A DNA stretch of 8,419 nt, from NCBI GenBank assembly GCA_021806845.1, contig JAKAPV010000127.1, positions 1 through 8,419 of the forward strand, written 5' to 3'. The notes under the pieces are model-generated. The model saw only the letters and a program-made list of their open reading frames with translations. It was not told where the DNA came from and made no database searches. Origin of the DNA: Bacillota bacterium (lineage in GTDB: Bacteria; Bacillota; Sulfobacillia; JAJZYS01; JAJYTV01). Both the position numbers and the translations under genes were made by a program. Shown here in pieces: positions 1 to 5,535 of this stretch (position 1 is the stretch's first letter; each line of letters begins with the position of its first letter).

Positions 1-517
1 CGGTGGTCGCCGGCTGCGTCGCCCAGATGACGGTGGCCCCCGGCACCGGCGACTCGCCCGTCGGCGCGGAAATCCAGAGAGCCGGCTCCGCGGCCGACGA
101 ACTCCCGCCCTGCCACTCCACCTGAATGCCTACGACCTGATTCGAGTGCACTGGCGGCGCGTTTATGAGCGTCAATTCCGCCGGAACGGCCCTGCCGCTG
201 AAAAAGCCGACGGTCGGTGCGCTGCCGACCGCGGCAACGCTCACATGCGTGCCGTTTGCGAGGTCGAAGACCACCTGCGCCTTTGGCGGTGTCGTCTGCC
301 AAGGCCAGCCCCGCACCCAAAGAACGGGCAGCCTCCCCGGGAGCGAGGCGACAGAACCGGTGATGCGCGGCACCGCGTAGCCGGACGCGACGCGTGCCGG
401 CAGCCACCAGATCAGAAACAGTATCAAGAGGGCGGCGACCACGATCCCGACCCATGCCGCGATGCCGGAGCCGCCCACGTCGTCGGCGGCATGCCGCAAC
501 TTCTGAGGCTCATCCAT
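1..517 (-). CDS. Unrecognised single-pass membrane protein, partial (C-terminus beyond left edge)
   Basis: The minus strand is open from an ATG at 517 to the left edge, 172 codons without a stop and with strongly GC-ending codons, so it reads as a real gene cut by the window. Residues 1-18 are polar (starting MDEPQKLRHAADD), followed by one hydrophobic segment at about residues 19-39 (GIVVAALLILFLIWWL). The remaining ~130 residues are rich in Val, Ala, Pro, Ser and Thr with scattered Trp and look like an extracytoplasmic beta-rich domain. I infer a signal anchor with the bulk outside the membrane. I recognise no family and no catalytic motif. No Shine-Dalgarno sequence precedes the ATG (the bases before it read GTGTCTTTT), and an in-frame GTG three codons upstream does no better, so the start is the least certain part. 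The gene is divergent from the methyltransferase gene at 1029. Confidence 0.7.
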   Translation of the reverse strand, partial: MDEPQKLRHAADDVGGSGIAAWVGIVVAALLILFLIWWLPARVASGYAVPRITGSVASLPGRLPVLWVRGWPWQTTPPKAQVVFDLANGTHVSVAAVGSAPTVGFFSGRAVPAELTLINAPPVHSNQVVGIQVEWQGGSSSAAEPALWISAPTGESPVPGATVIWATQPATT

Positions 518-628
518 AAAAGACACAATAGCACGTGTAGTAGAATTTGGTCACGTTCACACGTACTACAGCCCCTTTTGCAGGAATTTGGCGGAAGTTT
601 TTGGACTCGGGCCGGCCTGCCGAAGACC

Positions 629-670
629 TGGGGAGACAAAAGCTCGCCGTGGACGGCGAGGTCCTCCCCA
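629..670. other. Nested stem-loop; terminator-like when read on the minus strand
   Basis: An outer stem TGGGGAG (629-635) pairs with CTCCCCA (664-670). Inside it, CTCGCCG (643-649) pairs perfectly with CGGCGAG (654-660) around the loop TGGA. An internal loop of 7 and 3 bases separates the two stems. Read on the minus strand, the inner 7-bp stem is followed directly by CTTTTGTCT, which resembles a weak intrinsic terminator. No minus-strand gene lies to its right to be terminated, so it is either an orphan terminator, the 3' end of an unannotated minus-strand RNA, or a folded RNA element on the plus strand. Both stems are seen directly; the role is open. Confidence 0.4.
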
Positions 671-752
671 AACGCCGAGCAGAGATCTCACGTGGGAAAC
701 TATGCCCCTATTTCTCAAGACACGATACTGCCGTGAAGAAGTCTTTCAGTGG

Positions 753-768
753 GTGGAGCCCTCTCCAC
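753..768. repeat. Short perfect inverted repeat (hairpin)
   Basis: GTGGAG (753-758) and CTCCAC (763-768) are perfect reverse complements around the 4-base loop CCCT. No T-run follows on either strand, so it is not a standard intrinsic terminator. It could be part of a larger RNA fold, or chance in GC-rich DNA. Confidence 0.3.
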
Positions 769-817
769 AAACGGAACACCGCTGCGGGTGGTCTGGTGAC
801 GGTCCGCATGAAGGACG

Positions 818-922
818 ATGGGCGCGAGGATGTCGCTTGCCCACCGCTACACCTCTCAGAAATGTGGGGCCAAGTATTATGTCGATCGGACCGCCGATAT
901 CGTCCCGTCTCTCTGCCGCTAA
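818..922 (+). CDS. Possible very small ORF, or remnant of a decayed gene (doubtful)
   Basis: A 34-codon frame starts at ATG 818 (alternative ATG at 830) and ends at TAA 920-922; the same frame is closed upstream by TGA at 809-811. AAGGA at 811-815 lies close before the first ATG (2-nt gap) and GAGG abuts the second, so a ribosome binding site is possible but badly spaced for both. The product is basic and includes KCGAKYYVDRTADIV, which reads more like real protein than the other frames around it, and about two thirds of its third positions are G or C. I recognise no family. It may be the tail of a decayed gene, a small peptide, or chance. Confidence 0.15.
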   Translation: MGARMSLAHRYTSQKCGAKYYVDRTADIVPSLCR

Positions 923-1028
923 CTGAACACAACCCCAAAAGACCGAATCTACGCCATGGGACTTGACCCGTCCTACCACCAACGTGATGCTGGGGGCATT
1001 GGAATACGGCTGGCAGAAGGGGCATCGC

Positions 1029-1784
1029 ATGATGGGCGACATCCAGTGGGATACGGTCGCGTCACTTTACGACTCGTATGTGACGGTTACATTCGACGTG
1101 CCGTTTTTCCTGGAAGAAGCGAAGGCTGCTTCTGGGCCCGTGCTGGAGTTGATGGCCGGTACAGGCCGAGTGTCCCTCCCGCTGATCGAGGCTGGCGTCC
1201 CCTTGACGTGCGTGGACGCCTCAGGGGCTATGTTGTCCCGTCTGCGAGGAAAGCTGCAAGAACGCGGTCTGAGTGCGACAGTCGTGCAGGCCGACGTGCG
1301 AACCTTGGAGCTGCCAAACATGTTCGCCCTGGCGATTCTGCCCTTCCACTCGTTCTCGGAGCTCTTACAGTCCTCCGAACAGGAGATTGCCCTCGCCTGT
1401 GTCTACCGTCATCTGCACACCGGCGGGAAGTTTATTTGTACCCTTCACAACCCCAGCGTAAGGCGCAGGTCGGTCGACGGCCAACCACGTCTTGTCGGCA
1501 GGTACCTCCTCGACAAGGGCACTCTGCTGCTCTGGAGCACCTTGCAGTACTCAGCAGACGCAGGGGTAGTGGAGGGGGTCCAGGTGTACGAAGAATATGA
1601 CTCCCACGGCGTTCTCAGCCGACAGCGCATGCTAGACATGCGATTTGCCATGATTGAAAGACAGGACTTCGAGCGGCGAGCTGTCCATGCGGGTTTTCGC
1701 GTCATCGAGCTCTATGGTGACTACGACCGCTCGCCGTTTCTTCCAGACACCAGTCCGTATATGATCTGGATTTTGCAGCGCTGA
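1029..1784 (+). CDS. Class I SAM-dependent methyltransferase
   Basis: The 251-aa product has the Rossmann-fold methyltransferase signature. Motif I is VLELMAGTGR, with LELMAGTGR at residues 39-47. The acidic end of strand beta-2 is CVDASGAML (D63), an acidic post-II position is QADV at 87-90, and LPFHSFSEL at about 104-112 is the motif IV region. The C-terminal half (VYEEYD, MRFAMIERQDF, YDRSPF) resembles the substrate cap of small-molecule methyltransferases, but the substrate cannot be read from sequence. I chose ATG 1029 because AGAAGGGG at 1015-1022 lies 6 bases upstream; the open frame could reach TTG 963, but that lacks a ribosome binding site. Codon usage is more mixed than in the operon downstream (many GGT, CGA, ACA, GAA codons), which hints at separate acquisition. 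The gene stands alone, divergent from the gene on its left and 257 bases before the next. Confidence 0.85.
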   Translation: MMGDIQWDTVASLYDSYVTVTFDVPFFLEEAKAASGPVLELMAGTGRVSLPLIEAGVPLTCVDASGAMLSRLRGKLQERGLSATVVQADVRTLELPNMFALAILPFHSFSELLQSSEQEIALACVYRHLHTGGKFICTLHNPSVRRRSVDGQPRLVGRYLLDKGTLLLWSTLQYSADAGVVEGVQVYEEYDSHGVLSRQRMLDMRFAMIERQDFERRAVHAGFRVIELYGDYDRSPFLPDTSPYMIWILQR

Positions 1785-1793
1785 AGGCCATAA

Positions 1794-1866
1794 CACCACG
1801 CGGGCCCCAAAACCTAGCGCTCGGGGCGTACAGAAGGAATGAACTCGCCGGGCTAGGTTCCTGGTG
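1794..1866. repeat. Long-armed inverted repeat between methyltransferase gene and operon
   Basis: AACCTAGC (1811-1818) and GCTAGGTT (1852-1859) are perfect 8-base reverse complements 33 bases apart. Pairing can continue inward past a 2-base bulge (TCGG with CCGG, including one G-U wobble). A further CACCA (1794-1798) and TGGTG (1862-1866) flank it outside. No T-run follows on the plus strand, and the minus strand has only TTTT after the arm. It could be a weak bidirectional terminator after the methyltransferase gene, a folded leader of the downstream operon, or the ends of a small vanished element. The loop contains AGAAGGAATG followed by a 5-codon frame, probably chance. Confidence 0.45.
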
Positions 1867-2041
1867 GCGTTTCCAGCGATCGGTCCTGCGCCTCGCGCAA
1901 GGTGGCCTTCCCTTCCCGCGTACTCTCCTAATGAAGCGCGTTGCCGGCAGCAGCAAGGGCAATACTTTCGGAAGGCTTGGCAGGAATCGGTTTCCGGCAG
2001 GCAGAAGTCGCCTGCACACTCTGTCCTCGGGGGTGTTGCGC

Positions 2042-2206
2042 ATGGCTCCGGAGCATCCGCCCGTCGAGAACGAGGCACTGCGCCTGTACGAGTTCAATAT
2101 CGAGGACGACTTCCGCCGCAAGGGCACGGTGGCAGTGGACTCAAGTCTTGGGGTTCTGCCCGACCCCGCTGCCCATCCCGCGTGCGAGGGCGCGCGCAAG
2201 CACTGA
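2042..2206 (+). CDS. Small hypothetical protein at the head of the gin operon
   Basis: A 54-aa frame starts at ATG 2042 and ends at TGA 2204-2206, only 20 bases before gin and 6 bases before gin's ribosome binding site. Third positions are mostly G or C, as in the operon genes, which supports coding. The product is acidic in its first half (ENEALRLYEFNIEDDF, then RRKGTVAVDSSL) and Ala/Pro-rich at the end. It has no membrane segment or cysteine pair, and I recognise no family. GGGGG at 2028-2032 is a weak ribosome binding site, 9 bases from the ATG. The frame stays open leftward to ATG 1931, but that stretch looks non-coding (Gly/Arg/Ser-rich with no upstream GGAGG). Its place suggests co-transcription with gin; no function can be named. 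It is not recognisably BofA or YaaL. Confidence 0.45.
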   Translation: MAPEHPPVENEALRLYEFNIEDDFRRKGTVAVDSSLGVLPDPAAHPACEGARKH

Positions 2207-2226
2207 CCGAGCGGGAGGGTCTTTTA

Positions 2227-2400
2227 TTGGAACGGTGCCACATCTGCGGTCGACCGGATGACGGAAAGTCCCTGCATGTCTCCGGTCACATCCTCTGCAG
2301 CGTCTGTGAGCGCATCACCGTCCGCATCATGCCCCAGCATCCGCTCTACGGATTCTGGGTCCAGATGCTCCAAGGCCTTGCCGGAGCGCAAGGCGCTTGA
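2227..2400 (+). CDS. gin: Anti-sigma-G factor Gin (CsfB)
   Basis: This 57-aa protein has the Gin layout: CHIC at residues 4-7, a short HVSGHILC turn and CSVC at 24-27, forming one zinc-binding treble-clef-like knuckle, then an amphipathic tail (YGFWVQMLQGL). In Bacillus, Gin made under sigma-F binds sigma-G and holds it inactive, which times sigma factor activity during endospore formation. The start is TTG at 2227: GGGAGGG at 2213-2219 lies 7 bases before it, and starting there puts the first Cys at residue 4 as in Bacillus Gin. The upstream open frame in register (back to 1864) is not needed. Its TGA overlaps the TTG start of the YaaO-like gene by 4 bases, so the two are probably translationally coupled. 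The order gin-yaaO-tmk matches Bacillus and supports the call. Confidence 0.85.
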   Translation: MERCHICGRPDDGKSLHVSGHILCSVCERITVRIMPQHPLYGFWVQMLQGLAGAQGA

Positions 2401-3758
2401 GCGATACGCCGCTCACCGATGCCGTTCGCAGGTACCGGGACTCGGTCAGGGCACGCCTGCATGTGCCCGCCCACGGAGGGGGACCGGGCAGTCCGTGGCT
2501 CGATGCACTGTTTCCGGGCCTTGCAGGCTGGGACGTTACGGAGCAGCCGGAACTAGACGACCTCTCGCATCCTGACGGCCCACTCGCCGCGGCGCAGGAT
2601 GCCGCCGCGCAGCTGTACGGTGCAGCGCAGGCGCATTATCTGACCGGCGGAGCGACGCAGGGCGTCCACGCAGCGGTGCTTGCGAGCCTGCTCCACGGCG
2701 GTGCGCTGCTAGCGGCGCGCGACAGCCATCGCAGCCTGCTCGGAGCGGCCCTGCTCGCGAATGCCGACGTCGTGCTTGTCTCGCCGGAGCGCGATCCGCA
2801 TTTTGGCGTCTCCCTTGGCCCATCGGCAAAATCGGTCGGTCAGGCCCTTGCCGAGCACCCCGACATCCGGGCCGTGCTGGTGCCGTACCCGACCTACCTG
2901 GGCATCGCGCCGGATCTCGGGGCGATCGCCCGCGAGGCACATGCCCACGGCGTCCTGACGATCGCGGACGCCGCGCACGGGGCCCACTTCGGGTGGCATC
3001 CCGCCCTCCCGCAGGCGCCGCTGGCCGCGGGAGCCGACATTGTTGTGGCAGGCATGCACAAATCCGGCGGTTCCCTGACGCAGACCGCCATCCTGCTCGC
3101 GGGAGACGGGGCCCTGGGAATGAGCGACGATCTGGCGCTTGCGCTGCGGCTGATCGGTACGTCCAGCCCCTCCTACATCCTGATGACTTCCCTCGAGCAG
3201 GCAGTCGCCCAGGCTGCCCGCGACCCCGGTTATCTGCTGGATTCCGCAATCGCGGCGGCACAGCGCGTTGAGTCCGCAGCCCGCGTCATGACGGGTCTCC
3301 CGCAGGATCCCTTGCGGGTGGCGCTGCAGTTTGATCGCCCGGATCTGGCGAGTGACTTCTGCGGCAGGCTTGCCCAAAACGCGTTGCGCGGCGAATATTT
3401 TGAAGAGGGGCTCGCGCTCTTCATCGTTCCGTTCGGCCCGCCGCGGCATATAGACCTGCTCACGAAGGCGGCGCGTGATCTCTCCCGCCCGCGACCGGCG
3501 GAGCCAGGGCCTGTGCTCCCTCTCGAGCGCATTGCGCCTGCCCGCGCCCTGCGAGCGCGGCGTACAAGGCGCATACTGCAGGAGGCGGTCGGCTGCACTG
3601 CGGCAGACGTCGTGTCAGTCGTGCCACCGGGAATTCCCGCCCTGTGGCCAGGGGAGCGGATCTCGCAGGCGGCGGTGGAGACGCTCCAGAGGGCCCTTTC
3701 GCAGGGCCGCAGGGTGATGGGGATCGATCAGCAATGGCTTTGGGTGGTGTCGGAGTGA
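2397..3758 (+). CDS. yaaO: YaaO-like PLP-dependent enzyme (Orn/Lys/Arg decarboxylase family)
   Basis: The 453-aa protein is a fold-type I PLP enzyme of the Orn/Lys/Arg decarboxylase group. Visible features: HVPAHGGG (22-29) at the place of the usual PGHKxG; LTGGATQG (82-89) for phosphate binding; ARDSHRSL (107-114); cofactor Asp and His in IADAAHGAHFGWH (189-201); and the Schiff-base lysine K222 in GMHKSGGSLTQTA. After about residue 360 comes the smaller C-terminal domain with LPLERI and VSVVPPGIP. B. subtilis YaaO is about 480 aa, so this is near full length. Relatives act on arginine, lysine or ornithine in polyamine metabolism, but the substrate of YaaO-type proteins is unsettled. The start is TTG 2397, inside the gin stop (TTGA); GGAG at 2383-2386 may serve it. 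The TGA overlaps the tmk GTG by 4 bases. Confidence 0.85.
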   Translation: MSDTPLTDAVRRYRDSVRARLHVPAHGGGPGSPWLDALFPGLAGWDVTEQPELDDLSHPDGPLAAAQDAAAQLYGAAQAHYLTGGATQGVHAAVLASLLHGGALLAARDSHRSLLGAALLANADVVLVSPERDPHFGVSLGPSAKSVGQALAEHPDIRAVLVPYPTYLGIAPDLGAIAREAHAHGVLTIADAAHGAHFGWHPALPQAPLAAGADIVVAGMHKSGGSLTQTAILLAGDGALGMSDDLALALRLIGTSSPSYILMTSLEQAVAQAARDPGYLLDSAIAAAQRVESAARVMTGLPQDPLRVALQFDRPDLASDFCGRLAQNALRGEYFEEGLALFIVPFGPPRHIDLLTKAARDLSRPRPAEPGPVLPLERIAPARALRARRTRRILQEAVGCTAADVVSVVPPGIPALWPGERISQAAVETLQRALSQGRRVMGIDQQWLWVVSE

Positions 3759-4372
3759 GAGGACTGTACATCGCGCTGGAAGGTGCCGATCGCGTCGGGA
3801 AGTCGACCCAGGTGCAAAAACTTGTGAAGCGCCTCAAGACGCTCGAGCTGCAGGTCGTCGAGACCCAGGAGCCGGGCGGCACTCCCCTCGGCGTGGAGAT
3901 CCGCAGGCTTGTCCTGCAGGAGGGAACTGGCTCGCCCCTCGCCGAACTTTTTCTCTTCCTGGCGGATCGGGCAGAGCACCAGCACCGCGTGCTGGAGCCC
4001 GCACTAAAACGCGGCGCCGTAGTCGTTTCGGACCGCAGCGCATACTCTACCGTCGCCTACCAGGGTATTCTGGGCGGGATGGGAGCAGAGCGGGTGCTGC
4101 AGCTGCATGACGAGCACGGGCTTTTGATCCCGGACCTCGCCGTTGTGCTGGACATGCCGGAGGACGCCGAGCGCTGGGAGGACCGGGCCATGGACGCGGT
4201 CGAGAGCCGCACCCCCCAGGAGGAGCTGCGCAGGGCCTACCGGGAAATCGCACGGCGGTGGCCCGACCGCGTGCGTCTCATCGACGCGGACGGCTCTGCG
4301 CGCGACGTAGCCCAGGAGATCTGGCAGGAAGTATGGCAGACCGTCGTCACATGGAGGGAGGGTCGCGGATGA
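3755..4372 (+). CDS. tmk: Thymidylate (dTMP) kinase with unusual P-loop arginine
   Basis: The enzyme phosphorylates dTMP to dTDP with ATP, an essential step to dTTP. The 205-aa length is normal. Walker A is GADRVGKS (10-17), followed by QEPGGT (38-43, where most bacteria have REPGGT), FLADRAEH (69-75), the catalytic DR in SDRSAYSTVAYQG (92-104) and LIDADGS (175-181). The P-loop has Arg13 where the bacterial enzyme of E. coli type has Gly (DGAGK); Arg there is known from yeast and human type I kinases. The LID region (about 136-152) reads ERWEDRAMDAVESR, lacking the usual DRxE. Start GTG 3755 overlaps the yaaO stop and is preceded by GGGTGGTG; it gives the expected MRGLYIALEG. ATG 3734 would add seven atypical residues. 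Its TGA overlaps the next ATG by 4 bases. Confidence 0.93.
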   Translation: MRGLYIALEGADRVGKSTQVQKLVKRLKTLELQVVETQEPGGTPLGVEIRRLVLQEGTGSPLAELFLFLADRAEHQHRVLEPALKRGAVVVSDRSAYSTVAYQGILGGMGAERVLQLHDEHGLLIPDLAVVLDMPEDAERWEDRAMDAVESRTPQEELRRAYREIARRWPDRVRLIDADGSARDVAQEIWQEVWQTVVTWREGRG

Positions 4373-4698
4373 AACTGGTCGTCGCGATCGTGCAAGACAA
4401 GGACGCTGGACGCATCCTGCAGGCACTGGTCAAGAAGGACTTCCGCGCTACGCGCCTCGCGAGCACGGGCGGCTTCCTGCGGGAAGGCAACACAACCCTG
4501 CTGGTCGGAGTCGAGGAGGATCAGGTGGAGGAAGTCGTCGCCCTGATCGGCGAGCTCGGCTGCTCTCGCGAGAAGCTCGTCACCCCCTTGTCGGCCGTCG
4601 GCGGGCCGATGGATTCCTACGTGCCGTATCCGGTTGAGGTCACGGTCGGAGGGGCCACGATCTTCGTCCTGCCTGTCGAGCAGTACCACCGCTTCTAG
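4369..4698 (+). CDS. darA: PII-like cyclic-di-AMP receptor DarA (YaaQ)
   Basis: This 109-aa protein matches B. subtilis YaaQ/DarA closely along its whole length: MKLVVAIVQDKD at the start, LASTGGFLREGNTTLLVGV (30-48), DSYVPYPVEVTVGGATIFVLP (82-102, nearly invariant) and QYHRF at the end. Family members form PII-like trimers that bind c-di-AMP at the subunit interface, and the TGGFL-xxGNT segment carries contact residues. The downstream partner is not known. GGAGGGAGGG at 4353-4362 is an excellent ribosome binding site 6 bases before the ATG, which overlaps the tmk stop (ATGA). This is the strongest internal ribosome binding site of the operon and suggests high expression. In Bacillus yaaR follows; here holB starts immediately, so yaaR is absent from this position. 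Confidence 0.93.
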   Translation: MKLVVAIVQDKDAGRILQALVKKDFRATRLASTGGFLREGNTTLLVGVEEDQVEEVVALIGELGCSREKLVTPLSAVGGPMDSYVPYPVEVTVGGATIFVLPVEQYHRF

Positions 4699-5535
4699 AT
4701 GAGTCACGCCAGGCTGGTCATCGGACCTCCCGGACCGGAGCGCCGTTTGGCGGCACGCCGCAGCGCCGCGGAGCTGATCGGCGCGATCGGCGACCGCGAG
4801 GACTTGGTGCTCGAGGGCCGTCACGCCGACGTGATGGAACTCTTGGACCCCTTGCGCATCGAGCACGTGCGCGAGGTCACGTCTGGTCTTGCGCGTCCGC
4901 CGCTGCTCGGCGGCGGACGCGCAGTCCTTTTCGGGGAACTGACGGGCGCCACGCGCGAAGCGCAGAACGCCCTCTTGCGGATCGTTGAGGAGCCGCCTGA
5001 AGGTCTCGCGTACGTCGGCGAGGCTGCGCGCACGTCGGACCTTGTGCCGACACTGCTGTCGCGCTTTGCGGTGGAGCGCCTGCCCCGCATTTCCCACGGG
5101 GAAGTTGTGCGGATCCTGGTGCAGGAGCACCAGGACGTGGATATGGATATTGCCGGCGCAGCCGCGCGCTTTGGACAGGGCTATCTGGACCCCGCACGTG
5201 ACGCCATGGCCGCGCTCCTTGTGCTTGCCGAGAAGCTGCCCGCGGACGACGGATCGCCAGATTGGTTCGTGCGTGCGGCAGAGTCGGTTGAATCATCGGG
5301 GCAAACGTGGCTAAATGGGCTTGCCGGAACATTTGCCGCCCGGTATGAGGCCACTGCCGACGGGCGTTTCCTGTCCGCCTGGCAAAGGGTCGAGGAAGCG
5401 CGGTCAGCTCTTTTACGCCATGCCAATCCCCGCCTCGCGGCGGAAGTCCTTTTTGTTCAACTTTCGGATCTGGGGGTGCTGCGCCATGGCGCAGGCGGTT
5501 GGCATACGGTTTCGCAGCGCCGGGAAGGTGTTTGA
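4699..5535 (+). CDS. holB: DNA polymerase III delta prime subunit, short and zinc-less
   Basis: Delta prime is the rigid stator of the clamp loader that puts the beta clamp on DNA. The family core is clear: a GRHADVMELL stretch (40-49, the usual HPD region), IEHVREV (54-60), AVLFGELTGATREAQNALL (75-93) and ALLRIVEEPP (91-100), then LVPTLLSRF (115-123), where SRF stands at the sensor-1 SRC. At 278 aa it is shorter than the usual 310-330. The N-terminus has GPPGPERRLAARR in place of a Walker A motif, and the zinc module with four cysteines is missing; the protein contains no cysteine at all. ATP binding is not essential in delta prime, so it can still be functional. The ATG abuts the yaaQ stop (TAGATG), so translation probably depends on coupling. 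The 3' end overlaps ricT by 50 bases. Confidence 0.9.
   Translation: MSHARLVIGPPGPERRLAARRSAAELIGAIGDREDLVLEGRHADVMELLDPLRIEHVREVTSGLARPPLLGGGRAVLFGELTGATREAQNALLRIVEEPPEGLAYVGEAARTSDLVPTLLSRFAVERLPRISHGEVVRILVQEHQDVDMDIAGAAARFGQGYLDPARDAMAALLVLAEKLPADDGSPDWFVRAAESVESSGQTWLNGLAGTFAARYEATADGRFLSAWQRVEEARSALLRHANPRLAAEVLFVQLSDLGVLRHGAGGWHTVSQRREGV

Larger units (their letters stand above)
518..1028. other. Gene-poor intergenic region between divergent genes
   Basis: About 510 bases separate the minus-strand membrane-protein gene from the methyltransferase gene. Open frames exist here on both strands, but none has good codon bias, a ribosome binding site and a recognisable product together. It holds three things worth noting: a nested stem-loop at 629-670, a perfect 6-base hairpin at 753-768, and a short frame at 818-922 of unclear status. 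Base composition is less GC-rich and codon-like periodicity is weak compared with the operon further right. It may hold an unidentified RNA, decayed coding sequence, or only regulatory DNA. Confidence 0.6.

Noticed and set aside
869..880. TATTAT at 875-880 as a promoter -10 for the methyltransferase gene
   Set aside because: No -35 element lies 16-18 bases upstream, and the distance to the start would be about 150 bases.
547..966. Open frame of 139 codons on the plus strand in the left intergenic region
   Set aside because: No ribosome binding site, an Arg/Pro/Ser-rich product typical of chance frames in GC-rich DNA, no recognisable motif, and competing open frames over the same bases.
746..1042. 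Minus-strand frame of 98 codons with two Cys-x2-Cys pairs (CPFC near its start, CSVC near its end)
   Set aside because: It overlaps the methyltransferase start and ribosome binding site on the other strand, has no ribosome binding site of its own and no family resemblance; the cysteine pairs look accidental.
1820..1855. Possible signal recognition particle RNA, because of AGAAGGAA inside a stem-loop near gin
   Set aside because: The conserved domain IV features (the symmetric loop and GGAA-type tetraloop flanked by AGCAG) are not present, so the match is only superficial.
1941..1968. Possible operon promoter TTGCCG - 16 bases - TACTTT
   Set aside because: Only three of six bases match in each hexamer and the spacing is short; too weak in GC-rich sequence to list.
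1864..2226. N-terminal extension of Gin back to 1864
   Set aside because: The TTG at 2227 has a perfect ribosome binding site and gives normal Gin length; the upstream part overlaps the better-supported 54-aa frame and has no Gin-like content.
2536..3449. Long minus-strand frames opposite the YaaO-like gene
   Set aside because: They are shadows of a strongly conserved plus-strand PLP enzyme, with Arg/Gly/Pro-rich products lacking motifs.
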